Source: Closterium sp. Naga37s-1 (taxonomy: Eukaryota > Streptophyta > Zygnematophyceae > Desmidiales > Closteriaceae). Taken from it: 64,000 nucleotides of DNA. Where the stretch lies: the NCBI GenBank assembly GCA_947471745.1, contig CANJKZ010001109.1, forward strand, positions 2,480,001-2,544,000, in the 5' to 3' direction. Both the position numbers and the translations under genes were made by a program. Below, one piece after another: positions 51,541 through 61,770 of this stretch; position 1 is the first letter of the stretch; every line of letters starts with the position of its first letter. The notes under the pieces were generated by a model that worked only from the letters and a program-made list of their open reading frames with translations, had not been told where the DNA came from and searched no databases.

Positions 51541-53754
51541 ATGGCTAGTCCTACAGTTCTCACCTTTGACTCTGAGGGCCGTCCGATTAAGTTTGACGTT
51601 TGGCTCGATGACCTGCACCTGTTCCTCCAGTTCACTGCCAAGGACGATGTTTCCCTGTTTGACCACACGTCCGGCACCGCTCCTGCACCTGCTGCTACTG
51701 CTGACAGCACTGCTCACTCACAGTGGCAGACCCGTGACGCTCATGCTCGCCTAGCCGTCCGCAGCCACCTACCGTTAGATGAGCGCGAGCACTTTGGCCA
51801 GCATAAGACCGCTAAGGAGCTGTACGACGCTGTAGTTGCACGCTACTCCTCCCCTGCTACTGCTGCGATAGGCCGTCTCTCACTGCCCTATCTCTTCCCC
51901 GATCTGTCTCCTTTTGCCACTGTAGCTGACCTCATCACGCACCTCCGTACTAGTGATCTTCGCTACCGTGCCGCGCTTCCCCCTGATTTCCTAGCCAAGA
52001 ACCCTCCCCCGATGTACCTCACACTCTATCACCTAGTCAGCCGCCTCCCTGACTCCCTTTGCACTGTTAGGGACCACTTTCTCGCCCTCTCCCCTACCGA
52101 CCTCACTGTCGACCTGCTCCAGAAGGAACTCCTAGCAGCTGAGAAGAGTATTGTAGCTCTAGGTGCCTCTCGTGGCGACCCTCGCGCCCCCTTCTTTGAG
52201 GGGTGCTCCCCCGTCCCCCTCCTCCCCTCCATTGCATCTGCTGCTGCTGTCGACTACCTCGGTGCTGAGGGGGTCGGGGCTGCGTCTGCTCCTAGTGGGA
52301 GGCGCAAGGGCGGCAGGGGCAAGGGGGGCAGGGGTGGCGGAGGTGGCGGCGGGGGCGGCGGTGGTGGAGGGGGTGGAGGCGGCGGGGGTGGTGGCGGTGG
52401 TGGGAGTGGTGCTGGTGTAGGGGGGGTCAGTGGCGGAGCCGGGGGTGGTGGCGGCGGCGGTGGCGAGGGTGGCGGGGGTGGTGGTGGCAGTGGTGGCGGC
52501 AGTGGAGCCGGCGGCGGGCGCGGTGGAGCGGTGCAGCGTGGGGGGATCAGAGGTGGCCAGAGGCAGCAGCAGCAGCGTCCCAGCGAGACCCCGTCGTCCC
52601 AGCTGCTCCGTGAGTGGTACTCTCAGCGTGGGGGGTCTGGGGGTGGAGGTACCTGCCCGTACGTCATCCGCACAGGTGACCGCACTGGCCAGACCTGTGG
52701 GAGGTTTCACACGGCGCAGCGCTGCTTCTTTCGTCTCGACGACGCCTGGCGCGAGCAGTTCCCTGACGCCTCTGAGCTGCCCTGCTGGGCTGATCTGCTT
52801 AAGAAGGGAATTGATATCTTTGCTCTTGATTATGATGCTATCCTTGGTGCTATATATGCATTGACTATTAGTGTTGAGGGTGACTGCTACCTGAGTGTAC
52901 CGCCCGACCCGGGTATTGGGACCAGTGAGACTGCCGCTCTAGGTGCTAGTGCGTCTGCTGCCCTAGGTCCTGGTGAGGCTGCTGCTCTAGGTGCCAGTGC
53001 GTCTGCTGCTCCAGGTGCTTGTGAGTCTGCCCCTGCTGGTACTGCGTCTACTGAGGCACTGCACACCTTCACACTGGACTCGGGTGCTTCCCGCTGCTTC
53101 TTTCGTGACCGCACTGTCCTTAAGCAGCTAGCTCGGCCTGTTGCTGTCTCCCTCGCTGACCCCTCTGGGGGCCCAGTCCTTGCGACCTCCTCCACTGTCC
53201 TCCCTTGTCCGGCGGTTCCGGCCGGCACCCTGTCGGGTCTTTACCTCCCCTCGTTCTCTACGAACTTGGTGGCGGGCTCTGCTCTACAGGACGGGGGTGT
53301 TCACCAGTTCACCCCTGCTTATGAGCATGTGACCCACTGTACGTGTGCTCGGACGGGTCATCACCTGGCTACCTTTACTTTGCAGCCGGGGTCGGACCTG
53401 TACACACTGACCACTGAGTCCCCTCAGGTAGCTGCGTCTGCGTCTGCGTCAGGTCAGCTGTCGGCCCCCTGCTCGTGTCGCACCCTGTCGCACCAGATTG
53501 TCCTCTGGCACCACCGCCTTGGTCACCCTTCAGTGCAGCGCCTTCGTGGCATGCACTCACGGTACCTTGTCTCTGGTCTTCCCAGGGTTCTCCCTCCTCT
53601 CCCACCCTCGCCTGCTCCTCCCTGTCTTCCTTGTGTCGAGGGGCGGCAGCGCGCCACTCCTCACTCCTCAATCCCTCCCATAGAGGCTCCTGTGCAGACT
53701 CTCCACCTGGACGTGTGGGGCCCAACCCGCGTCCGTGGACAGGGCCACAGTCGC
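51541..53754 (+). CDS. Element A gag, protease and partial integrase
   Basis: Open frame without stops up to the junction. Residues 1-210 are the capsid-type gag core (FDVWLDDLHLFLQFTAKDDV near 20; LDEREHFGQHKTAKELYDAV). A poly-Gly tract (about 260-335) follows, then the zinc motif C372-X13-C386-X3-H-X4-C395, the protease LDSGAS (about 513) and the integrase zinc region HHRLGH ... CLPC (about 655-700). It stops after DVWGPTRVRGQGH, before the catalytic core is complete; the remaining 31 codons to 53847 are read from element C antisense. It retains the capsid missing from family II. Confidence 0.9.
52330..52550 (+). repeat. Poly-glycine coding tract (GGY)n
   Basis: GGTGGCGGAGGTGGC-type repeats coding for an almost pure glycine spacer between capsid and zinc motif; similar tracts occur in elements B and C. 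Confidence 0.95.
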
Positions 53755-55340
53755 GCTGAGCGGCTATGTGCAGCAGCACCCGAAGAGTGGTCATCTTCGG
53801 GGTGGGAGAGAAGGTCTGAAACTAGTCAACTCCCTGCCGCTGACTGAAGCCTCGAGCCACGTAACGCGCCTTGAAGACAGGCGGAGAACCCGGCGGCCGC
53901 TTCACCCTGAAAATCCACATGCCACTGACGATGTTCGCCCCAGGTGGGGGAACCTCGTCGACGTAGGTGCCTGTGGACTTCCAGGAAGCCATCTCTGCGT
54001 CCATGGCTGACTGCCACTGTGAGGAGTAGGGACCCTCGATCGCCTCAGCGTACGATCGAGGAGTCGGGATGTCTGGTGCATCCGGGTCTCCCTCAGGGGC
54101 AATCAGCGTGGACACGAGATGAGGCAAAGCAGAGGCAAAACAGTGGAACTCCTCCTGCCTGTCCTCAAGGACGTCCGTGCTAAGAGCACACTCACCCCCG
54201 ACGGACGGAGGACAGACAGACTCAGACTCAGCAACGAGACTAGCGGCGTAGTCTAGACGACAGCGAGCAGCAAAGTCGACAAGCTCAGCAACCAAGGCAG
54301 ACGCAGCAGTGGACTCAAAGGAAGGGTCAGTGACAACAGTAGCCAGGAGACGCGTGACAGTAGGACTGGCAGCACGAAGAGAGTCAGACTCCAGGTCAGC
54401 AAGAACAGGAAGAGAGGACTCTGGAGGAGACGGCAACGGGACACGCAGAGGAGCAGTGGAAGGGCGCAGTGCCATCTGGTGTGTGCCTGGGACCGCAGGA
54501 GGACGCGGACGCGGAGCACGACCACTAGTGCGAGCAGCACGAACAGGCGACGCAGGACGAGACGCAGGCTCACGACGCTCAGCAAGACCTCCAGTAGGAC
54601 CAGTGTAGGGAGAAGGAGCAGGTAGGGGGGAGGCGGGCTGTAACTGTGACCGCGACTGGACAGGCTGTGGACACTCTAAGGGAGGAGCAGGACCAGTAGA
54701 GGGCGGGAGACCAAGAACCTGCTCAAGGAGCAGAACGAAGTACGGCCTCGGCCGCGCAGCGCCTCCAGAACCAGCAGGGACAGCACCAGTACCCCCAGCG
54801 GCAGCACCAGCGCCAGCAGCATCTCCAGCTCCAACAGCGCCAACTCCAGCACCCTCAGAAGCACCAGCGCCAGGAGAACCACGAGCGCCAACACCCCCAG
54901 CAGCTCCAGCTCCAGCAGCTCCAGCAGCTCCAGCAGCACCAACTCCAGCAGAACCGTCAGCTCCAGTACCGCCAGCAGCTCCAGCAGTACCTCCAGCAGG
55001 ACTAACTCCAGCAGCCCCAGCAGCACCCCCAGTCCCAGCAGCTCCAGTACCGCCAGGACGAGCACCTCCAGGACCAGCAGCAACAGTAGTACCTCCAGCT
55101 CCAGCAGCACGGCTCCAGCGCCGGGCAAACCACTCGCGCAGCTCCTGCGGAGAGAGTAGCTCCCGCCTCGACGAAGCACCGCCAGAGGCCACACGAGCAG
55201 ACCCAGCACCCCCAGGCTCCGCACCCCCAGGCTCCAAACCCCCAGGCTCAGCACCCCCAGGCTCCGCACCCCCAGGCTCAGCACCCCCAGACTCAGCACC
55301 CCCAGGCTCAGCACCCCCAGACTCAGCACCCCCAGACTCA
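53755..55340 (-). pseudogene. Element C, linker and N-terminal RT (3' part of the split element)
   Basis: Minus strand, nearly the same protein as family II: GAEPGG repeats, SSRRELLSPQELREWFARRW, Gly/Ala-rich linker, then RT start with YVARGFSQRQGVD, an in-frame TAG (at 53822-53824), FQTFSPTPKMTTLRVLLHIA and AQRD at the junction with element A. It keeps the single frame that family II lost at 11312. The remaining RT, RNase H and 3' LTR are missing. Confidence 0.88.
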
Positions 55341-56289
55341 GCCAGCGAAGCTCCTGAGCGGCCATGGCCGCAGCGTACACCTCTGCCTCACAGCTGGAAC
55401 CGGAGACGGACGACGCCCGAGTCGACCGCCACGAAACAGCACCTGTCGCGAGGCTAAAGGAGTACCCCTGTGTAGACCGACGCGTCTCCGCGTCGTCGGC
55501 CCACGACGAGTCCGAGTAACCTGTGAGTGTAACTGGCTGCTTCCCTCCAAGGACAAGTCCCATGCCTGATGTACTCGCCACATACTTCGCCACCCTCTTA
55601 GCAGTGTACCAGTGGGACGGTCGGTGTCTCCCAGGCGCAACAAAGCGCGCAAGGACGCTAAGAGGGTAAGCTAGGTCTGGGCGAGTACATGTCATCAGGT
55701 ACATGAGACAACCCACCAGCTCAGGATATGGACCACTGGGCTCAAATGACTCGTCCGAAGGTGGAGCCGTGAGCCCATGATCCACACCAAGAGGGGTGAG
55801 CTGTACCTTGGAGAACGGGAAGCGAAACCGCGTGAGGATCTGCTCGACCATATGCGACTGCGTCAGCGTAATGGTGCGAGCTGCCCTGTCCCTAGTGATC
55901 TGCAGGCCAAGGTAGTGATGCAGCTCACCAAGGTCAGTGCAAGTGTGTCTCCTCTGCAGTTCCTCCTTCACGGAGGCCAGTGCGTGTCGGTCGGGAGTGG
56001 CGAAGACCAGGTCGTCAACGTAAACAAGAACAAAGAACGGGGTCGAGCCACGGCGGACGAACAGTGACGGGTCGGCAGACGACGGAAAGAAGTCAAGCGC
56101 TGCAAGGGTCGAGCGAAGTGTGTCGTGCCACTCACGTGGAGCCTGACGCAGGCCGTAGACTGGTCGACGCAGCTGCCACTGGGTCCCAGGTGGGAAAGAG
56201 CCAGTGAAGCCAGGCGGGCGACGCAGCCAGATCTGCTCGTGCAGGCTCCCCTGAAGGAACGCGGTGGAAAAGTCTAGAGAGTGCAACTC
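55341..56289 (-). pseudogene. Element B RT and RNase H after the in-frame TAA
   Basis: Same frame as the preceding region. Reads LHSLDFSTAFLQGSLHEQIW, VYGLRQAPREWHDTL, YVDDLVFATPDRH (RT catalytic site), CTDLGELHHYLGLQITRD, TGYSDSSWADDAETRR and SSCEAEVYAAAMAAQELRWL (RNase H, then truncation). The open frame runs on into the element C repeats in a wrong frame (LGVLSLGV...), which is not a real protein part. Confidence 0.9.
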
Positions 56290-59200
56290 TTAGTCGCGCT
56301 GGGCTGCAATGTGCAGCAACACCCGAAGAGTACTCATCTTCGGGGTGGGAGCGAAGGTCTGGAAGAAGTCCACCCCCGCTCGCTGACTGAAGCCTCTCGC
56401 CACATAGCGCGCCTTGAACACTGGTGGTGATCCAGGCGGCCGCTTCACCTTGTAGAGCCATCGGCCACTGACGACGTTCGTCCCAGGTGGTGGGACTGCG
56501 TCGACGTAAGTGCCTGTGGACCTATAAGATGCCATCTCTGCCTCCTCAGCTGCTATCCAGTACGAGGCCCAAGGTCCCGAGACCGCCTCAGCGTGAGTGC
56601 GAGGGGTCGGAATGTCAAGAGCGTCTGGATCCCCCTCAGGGGCAAGCAGCATGGCGCAGAGATGAGGAACAGCGGCCGCAAGGAAACCAAGCTCAAACTG
56701 CCTGTCCTCCAGGACCTCCAAGGGAAAGACAGGAGCACCCCCAGAGGACGGAGAACGAGCAGCGCCACTCACCAGGTGAGCGGCGTAGTCAAGGCGGTGG
56801 GAAGAGGCAAAGTCAGCGACAGTGGTAACAAGTGCTGAGACAGACGACAAGGGTGCAGTCGGGTGAGTGACCAACGCGGACAAAACACGGGAGACAACAG
56901 GACGGGAGGCACGAAGGTAGTCGGACAACGGGTCGTGAAGCACAGTGAGGGACGACTCAGGGGGCTGTGGAAGGACGGGAGGAGGTGGAACACGAGAGCG
57001 AAGAACGAGGTGGAACGGACCGTCTGCACGGTAACGGGACCGACGACGCTCAGGGGACACAGCACGACTGAGGGGAGAACGACGAGTCCACTGGGACGAG
57101 GAAAGGGACTCAACAGGGGGAACAGGAGGGGACGGTAGGGGACCACGAACAAAGCGTGCAGGTGATGGGTCGGGGAGGTCGCGTAGTCGCAGTCGGTGCT
57201 GCTCCGCCTCCTCTGGCGTCTGCTGCGACGGTACCGGCCCCTGCTGCTGCTCCTGTGGCTCCGCCTCTGCCCTCTCCTGCTGCGACTGCAGCTGCACCCG
57301 CTGCTGGGACCGGGACTCCTCCTCTACTCTCTCCTGCTGGGTCTGTAACTGCACCTGCTGCTGCGGGTGGGACTCCTGCTCTACCCTCTCCTGGTGCGGC
57401 GGTGACTGCTCCTCTACTCGCTCCTGCCGGGTCTGTAACTGCACCTGCTGCTGCGGGTGGGACTCCTGCTCTACCCTCTCCTGGTGCGGCCGTGACTCCT
57501 CCTCTACCCTCTCCTGCTGCGGCTGTGACTCCTCCTCTACTCTCTCGTGCTGCTGCTGCTGCTGCTGCTGTGCCCTCTCAAACCGCGCATGCTCCTCCCT
57601 CTCCAACTGGAAGAGACGCTGCTCACGGGTCAGGAAACGTACAGTGCGCGGTGTAGGCGCCACAGTGCCAGTGCCTCCAGCTCCAGCACCCCCAGAACCA
57701 ACACCTCCACCGTCGACACCCCCGGAGCCTCCAGTGCCTCCCGCAGTAGCACCCCCGGGCTCCGCAGAAACCAGCCGCAGAGAAGAACGAGGAGGGAACT
57801 GCGGGACGGACGGGAAGCCAGGGGGTGACGCGGGGCGAGGCCGCCGGCTCGAGGCTGCCGTGTCCTCCACGGGAGTGACATCCACACCCACAACCCCTGC
57901 ACCCCCAGAGCCGACACCACCAGCTCCTGCAGCCCCAGTACCCTCACCCTCCGCAACTGCACCTCCCGCACCCTCAAACACGACACGGACTGGACGCTGC
58001 GGGGGGGACGACTGCGGAGTGACGTGCGACACACCTGACGGGGCAGGACGCGAAGGGGGGGGGGCTACCGGGGCGACTGGGGGGGGCTCAAGGGTGAGGA
58101 GCAGCGGGGGGGAAAAGGCCTCAGTACCTCGGTGGGGGCGACTCCTGTAGTAACAGACAGACTCGTCGAACGTGACGTCCTGAGAAGCGAAGAACTGGTA
58201 GGTGGCCGGGTCGTAGAACAACCAGCCGGAGGCGTCCAAAGGGAAACCAAGAAAGACGCAGGCACGGGTGCGCGGAGACAACTTGTTCGCGCCGGGGGCG
58301 CGAACGTGAGCCAGAGAGCCCCAGACACGGAAGTCAGCTGCTACGCCCGGAGAACCTGTCCAAAGGGAGACCGGCGTCACCCGTGGCCGTGCGTCACTAG
58401 GCCACAGGTTCAGCTGGTGCGCGGCGTAGCGGACTGCCTGGGGCCACAAGAACTGGGGGGCACCGGCATGGCACATGGAGGTCCGGGCAACCTCCATGAC
58501 CAGGCCGATGCGACGCTCGGCTACCCCGTTCTGCTGCGGCGAGGCTGGTAACGTGTAAGACTGGATAATCCCCCGACCCTGACAGAACGTCTCCAGTCGA
58601 GTGGAAGAGAACTCACCACCACGATCCGAGTGTAGACGGAGCCCACACAGGCCCTGGGCGCCACCCCTCGCTAGTAGCCACGGCTCGAGGACGGTAGGCA
58701 CGTCGGCCTTCCGTCGCAAAGGGAAAACCGTGGTGTAGCGGGAGTAGTCGTCCACCACAATCAGGAAGTAGCGCTCCTGACGTGGGCCAAGGACCGGGGA
58801 GGGGCCCCAGACGTCCAAGTGCAGGGTCTGGAAGGGAGACGTGGTGGGGGGGAACGAGGAGGAGTGAGGGGCAGCGCGCTGCCGACCCTCGATGCAAGGA
58901 GTGCACGGCGGCGCTGGAGAGCGGGGAAGCGGGGCAAGCGACGCTGGGAGACCTGAGACCAGACGGTGACGTGCCATCCTACTGAGACGTGGGAACGACG
59001 GGTGACCTAGACGGTGGTGCCAGAGGACCGACGGGTGGGTGAGGGACCGACAGTCACACGACACAGCGGCTACCTGACCTGACCTGACCAGACCTGACCC
59101 AGTGTGGTGGGACCCGGTGTGTAGTGAGTACAGACCAGAGCCCGGCTCCCTGCGAAAGGTGGCCAGAGGGGCCCCAGTGGTACCGACTGTGCAGGAGGCA

Positions 59201-60588
59201 ACTGACTCCTCTAAGGGAAAAGTGGTGACTACTCCGAGGTCGTGGAGGTGGCTGACACCCACCAGGTTCCTAGAGAACGAGGGGGTGTAGTAGGTGGGGC
59301 CAAACTGCGCACGGTAGCGGTCAGTGAGCTGTGCAAAGCACTGACCCGGGGGGTGGAAGCGGCCACAAGGGTAGCCTCCACGCGGCCCAGTCAGCACCCT
59401 ATACTGGCAGGGGGGGTGCTGGGCTGGACCACGCGACGTCCAGCTGGGCGGGCCGCTGCTGCTGACAGAGCTCCCGGGTCCAGGGGACCTCCACTGCTGC
59501 TGCGGCGTCTGCTGGCGCTGGCCCTGGAACTGCTGCTGCCGCTGCTGCTGTGGCTGCGGCTGCTGCGGCTGCTGCTGGTGAGGCTGCTGCTGCTGGGGGG
59601 CCCCACTACCTCCACCTCCACTGCCTCCTCCTCCGCCTCCTCCACCACTCCCACCCCCTCCACCTCCTCCACCACCACCCCCTACGCCACCTCCACCACC
59701 GCCCCCTCCGCCACCCCCACCACCGCCCCCTCCGCCACCCCCACCACTGCCACCACCTCCTCCCTTCTTACCCCCCTTCTTGCCCCCTTTGTTGCCAAGG
59801 GCAACGGCTGCCACCTCTGGTACAGTGGCAACAGACGCCGAATCGACAGGGGAAGCTAGGAAGGACGGAGCACATCCCTCAAAGATGGGGGGGAGGGCAG
59901 TACCGGAGGCAGCAGCAAGGGAACGGGCAAGGTCCTCAACAGCAGTGAGCCTCTTCTCAAAGAGGTCAATGGTGAGGGACATGGGGTTAACAGTGAGAAA
60001 GTGGTCACGCGCTGTAGCAAAACGGTCAGGGAGGCGGGTGGACAGCAGGTACAGTGTCATCCACATCGGGGGGGGGTTGGCGGCAAGTAGGGCATCATCA
60101 GGGGCAGCAGAACGGAGCTGGGCATCAAGCGAGCGCAAGTGCAGCACAAGGTCAGGGACGCGGTGAAACGAGGGCAGGTCAGGAAATAGGAAGGGCAGTA
60201 CAAGCCGACCGAGGGAAGCAGTGGTTGGGGTGGAATAACGTTTGACGACAGCATCAAACAGGCCCTTGGCCGTCACCTCCTGCTCGAAGTGCTGCTGCTC
60301 TGTCAGGGGCAGGAGATCGGTGATGGCGAGCACTGTGGCGTCGTCCCGCGCCGCCCACCGACTGGCCGCCAGCTGCAGCTTCTCAAAGCGAGCTTCCTCT
60401 TCGTCCGACGGGGAGGAACCTAAGGGGTCGGGTTCCTTCGGGGCTACGAGTTTGCCCGTGGCATGGTCCAGAAGGCGAACGTCGTTCTCGATCCTACTCC
60501 CTAGGAAAAGCTTGAGTTTGCGGAGCCATCCTGGGAAGTCTACCGGCCTACCCTCAGGATCAAACGTGAGAATACGAGAAGTGGCCAT
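56290..60588 (-). CDS. Element B gag-integrase-RT polyprotein lacking protease
   Basis: Intact frame of 1432 codons from MATSRILTFDPEGRPVDFPG. Capsid core (about 1-230), poly-Gly, Gln-rich spacer, zinc motif C394-X13-C-X3-H-X4-C417, then directly LVGVSHLHDL and the pre-integrase region. The protease block with DSGAS present in A, C and family II is missing, with no frame loss. Integrase is complete (HHRLGH, HLDVWG, HSDRGGEF, SPQQNGVAERR). A long linker with GAGGAG and (QQQERVEEES)n repeats follows, then the RT start. The frame ends at TAA 56290-56292 where relatives have Tyr (AQRDYELHSLDF). Confidence 0.92.
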   Translation of the reverse strand: MATSRILTFDPEGRPVDFPGWLRKLKLFLGSRIENDVRLLDHATGKLVAPKEPDPLGSSPSDEEEARFEKLQLAASRWAARDDATVLAITDLLPLTEQQHFEQEVTAKGLFDAVVKRYSTPTTASLGRLVLPFLFPDLPSFHRVPDLVLHLRSLDAQLRSAAPDDALLAANPPPMWMTLYLLSTRLPDRFATARDHFLTVNPMSLTIDLFEKRLTAVEDLARSLAAASGTALPPIFEGCAPSFLASPVDSASVATVPEVAAVALGNKGGKKGGKKGGGGGSGGGGGGGGGGGGGGGGGGGGVGGGGGGGGGGGSGGGGGGGGSGGGGSGAPQQQQPHQQQPQQPQPQQQRQQQFQGQRQQTPQQQWRSPGPGSSVSSSGPPSWTSRGPAQHPPCQYRVLTGPRGGYPCGRFHPPGQCFAQLTDRYRAQFGPTYYTPSFSRNLVGVSHLHDLGVVTTFPLEESVASCTVGTTGAPLATFRREPGSGLYSLHTGSHHTGSGLVRSGQVAAVSCDCRSLTHPSVLWHHRLGHPSFPRLSRMARHRLVSGLPASLAPLPRSPAPPCTPCIEGRQRAAPHSSSFPPTTSPFQTLHLDVWGPSPVLGPRQERYFLIVVDDYSRYTTVFPLRRKADVPTVLEPWLLARGGAQGLCGLRLHSDRGGEFSSTRLETFCQGRGIIQSYTLPASPQQNGVAERRIGLVMEVARTSMCHAGAPQFLWPQAVRYAAHQLNLWPSDARPRVTPVSLWTGSPGVAADFRVWGSLAHVRAPGANKLSPRTRACVFLGFPLDASGWLFYDPATYQFFASQDVTFDESVCYYRSRPHRGTEAFSPPLLLTLEPPPVAPVAPPPSRPAPSGVSHVTPQSSPPQRPVRVVFEGAGGAVAEGEGTGAAGAGGVGSGGAGVVGVDVTPVEDTAASSRRPRPASPPGFPSVPQFPPRSSLRLVSAEPGGATAGGTGGSGGVDGGGVGSGGAGAGGTGTVAPTPRTVRFLTREQRLFQLEREEHARFERAQQQQQQQHERVEEESQPQQERVEEESRPHQERVEQESHPQQQVQLQTRQERVEEQSPPHQERVEQESHPQQQVQLQTQQERVEEESRSQQRVQLQSQQERAEAEPQEQQQGPVPSQQTPEEAEQHRLRLRDLPDPSPARFVRGPLPSPPVPPVESLSSSQWTRRSPLSRAVSPERRRSRYRADGPFHLVLRSRVPPPPVLPQPPESSLTVLHDPLSDYLRASRPVVSRVLSALVTHPTAPLSSVSALVTTVADFASSHRLDYAAHLVSGAARSPSSGGAPVFPLEVLEDRQFELGFLAAAVPHLCAMLLAPEGDPDALDIPTPRTHAEAVSGPWASYWIAAEEAEMASYRSTGTYVDAVPPPGTNVVSGRWLYKVKRPPGSPPVFKARYVARGFSQRAGVDFFQTFAPTPKMSTLRVLLHIAAQRD
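57190..57580 (-). repeat. Coding repeat (ERVEEESxPQQ) in the linker of B
   Basis: 33-nt and 57-nt units coding Gln/Glu-rich repeats such as QERVEEESQPQ; likely coiled or disordered spacer between integrase and RT. Confidence 0.9.
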
Positions 60589-60739
60589 GGGAGGAGGCCC
60601 TGGCGCGAGGGCAATGAACGGGCACGCTCGGGTGGGGTCTAGTACGTTTGAGAGCGGTACCAGGTGGTTCAGTGAGGTGGATAGCGGCTGGTTACTGGTG
60701 TGGTGACGGGAACGGGTGGGGCAGCAGCTCTGGCTGGTA

Positions 60740-61150
60740 CAGGTGGGGCAGTGGGTGCAGTTCTGTGCGGTGCTGCGTGGTTCTGTGCAGTTCTGCCCTG
60801 TTCAGTGCGGTGCTGCACGGTTCTGTGCGAGGGAGAGTACCGGGTGGGGTAGCAGCTCCGGCTAGTGTGGGTGGGTCAGCAGGTAAGGTTCTGGGCGGCG
60901 CCGCACGATTCTGTGCTGTTCTGCGCAGTTCTGTGCGGTTCTGCCCGGTTCTGCGCGGTTCTGCACGGTTCAGTGCGGTTCTGCCCGGTTCTGCGCGGTC
61001 CTGCACGGTTCAGTGCGGTGGAGAGTACGGGGTGGGGTAGCAGCTCTGGCTGGTGCGGATGGGTCAGCAGGTAAGGTTCTGGGCGGTGTCGCACGGTTCT
61101 GTGCGTTTCTACGCGGTGCTGTACGGTTCTGGGCGGGGGAGAGTAACTGG
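60740..61150. repeat. GGTTCTGYGC tandem repeat in the leader of B
   Basis: Several dozen imperfect 10-11-base units. A second array of GCGCGTGCGTGCGGCTAAT units occupies about 61220-61390. Confidence 0.9.
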
Positions 61151-61641
61151 TGGGGCGGCTGGGACGGGTGGTAGAGCGGGCACCAGGTGGGTCAGCGGGG
61201 ACGGGTGAGACGGTACCGCAGCTGGCGGGCTGTGCGTGCGTGCGGCTATTGCTGCGCGTGCGTGCAGCTATGGCCGCGCGTGCATGCTGCTAATGCCGCG
61301 CGTGCGTGCTCCTAATGCCGCGCGTGCGTACGGCTAATGCTGCACGTGCGTGCGGCTAATGCTGCGCGTGCGCGCGGTCGCATGTGCGGCTACGACTGCA
61401 CGTGCGCATGGGCCTGCTGCGCGCTAGCGGGCTGGCGAGCTACGCACGGGGCAGAAAACGGGTGAGGCGCGGGTGAAAAAAAACGGGTGACGCTCTGGGC
61501 TAAACGGATGACGCGCTCAGGGCACTACGGGTGACGCGCGAGCTAAGGGGGGGGTAGCAGGGCGCTTCGGGTATTAAGTGGCTACGTTCCTAGGTCGGGG
61601 CACGGGGCGGTGGGCCCATAGGGTCGACTAGCTCTATACCA

Positions 61642-61770
61642 TGTCGAGACTAGAACGGGTGAAAAGATTGACTAAGGGGAACGAGATACAAGAGGATATA
61701 GCTAACCCTAGGAATATGAAATGGTACACCTAGACTAACAAAAACTAAACATATAAAATATATGTTGACA
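61642..61770 (-). repeat. 5' LTR of element B
   Basis: 129 bp; on the minus strand TGTCAACATATATTTTATAT ... AGTCTCGACA, containing CCTAGGGTTAGCTATATCC. It is followed by TGGTATAGAGCTAG (primer binding site, 61628-61641). Confidence 0.87.

Larger units (their letters stand above)
50778..53754 (+). mobile_element. Ty1/copia element A, 5' part
   Basis: 5' LTR 50778-50907, primer binding site TGGTATTACGAGC at 50908, leader with (CTGCTA)n, then gag-protease-integrase start. It ends abruptly at about 53754 inside integrase, where it meets element C in opposite orientation. The 3' half and 3' LTR are absent. Confidence 0.9.
55341..61770 (-). mobile_element. Ty1/copia element B, inserted in element C, 3' end deleted
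   Basis: 5' LTR at 61642-61770, primer binding site next to it, a 1-kb repetitive leader, gag-pol from 60588. It is inserted in the GAEPGG array of element C: element C sequence continues at 61771 and at 55340. The polyprotein stops inside RNase H (MAAQELRWL) at about 55341 and the 3' LTR is gone, so a deletion removed the end of B together with a few C repeats. Confidence 0.88.
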
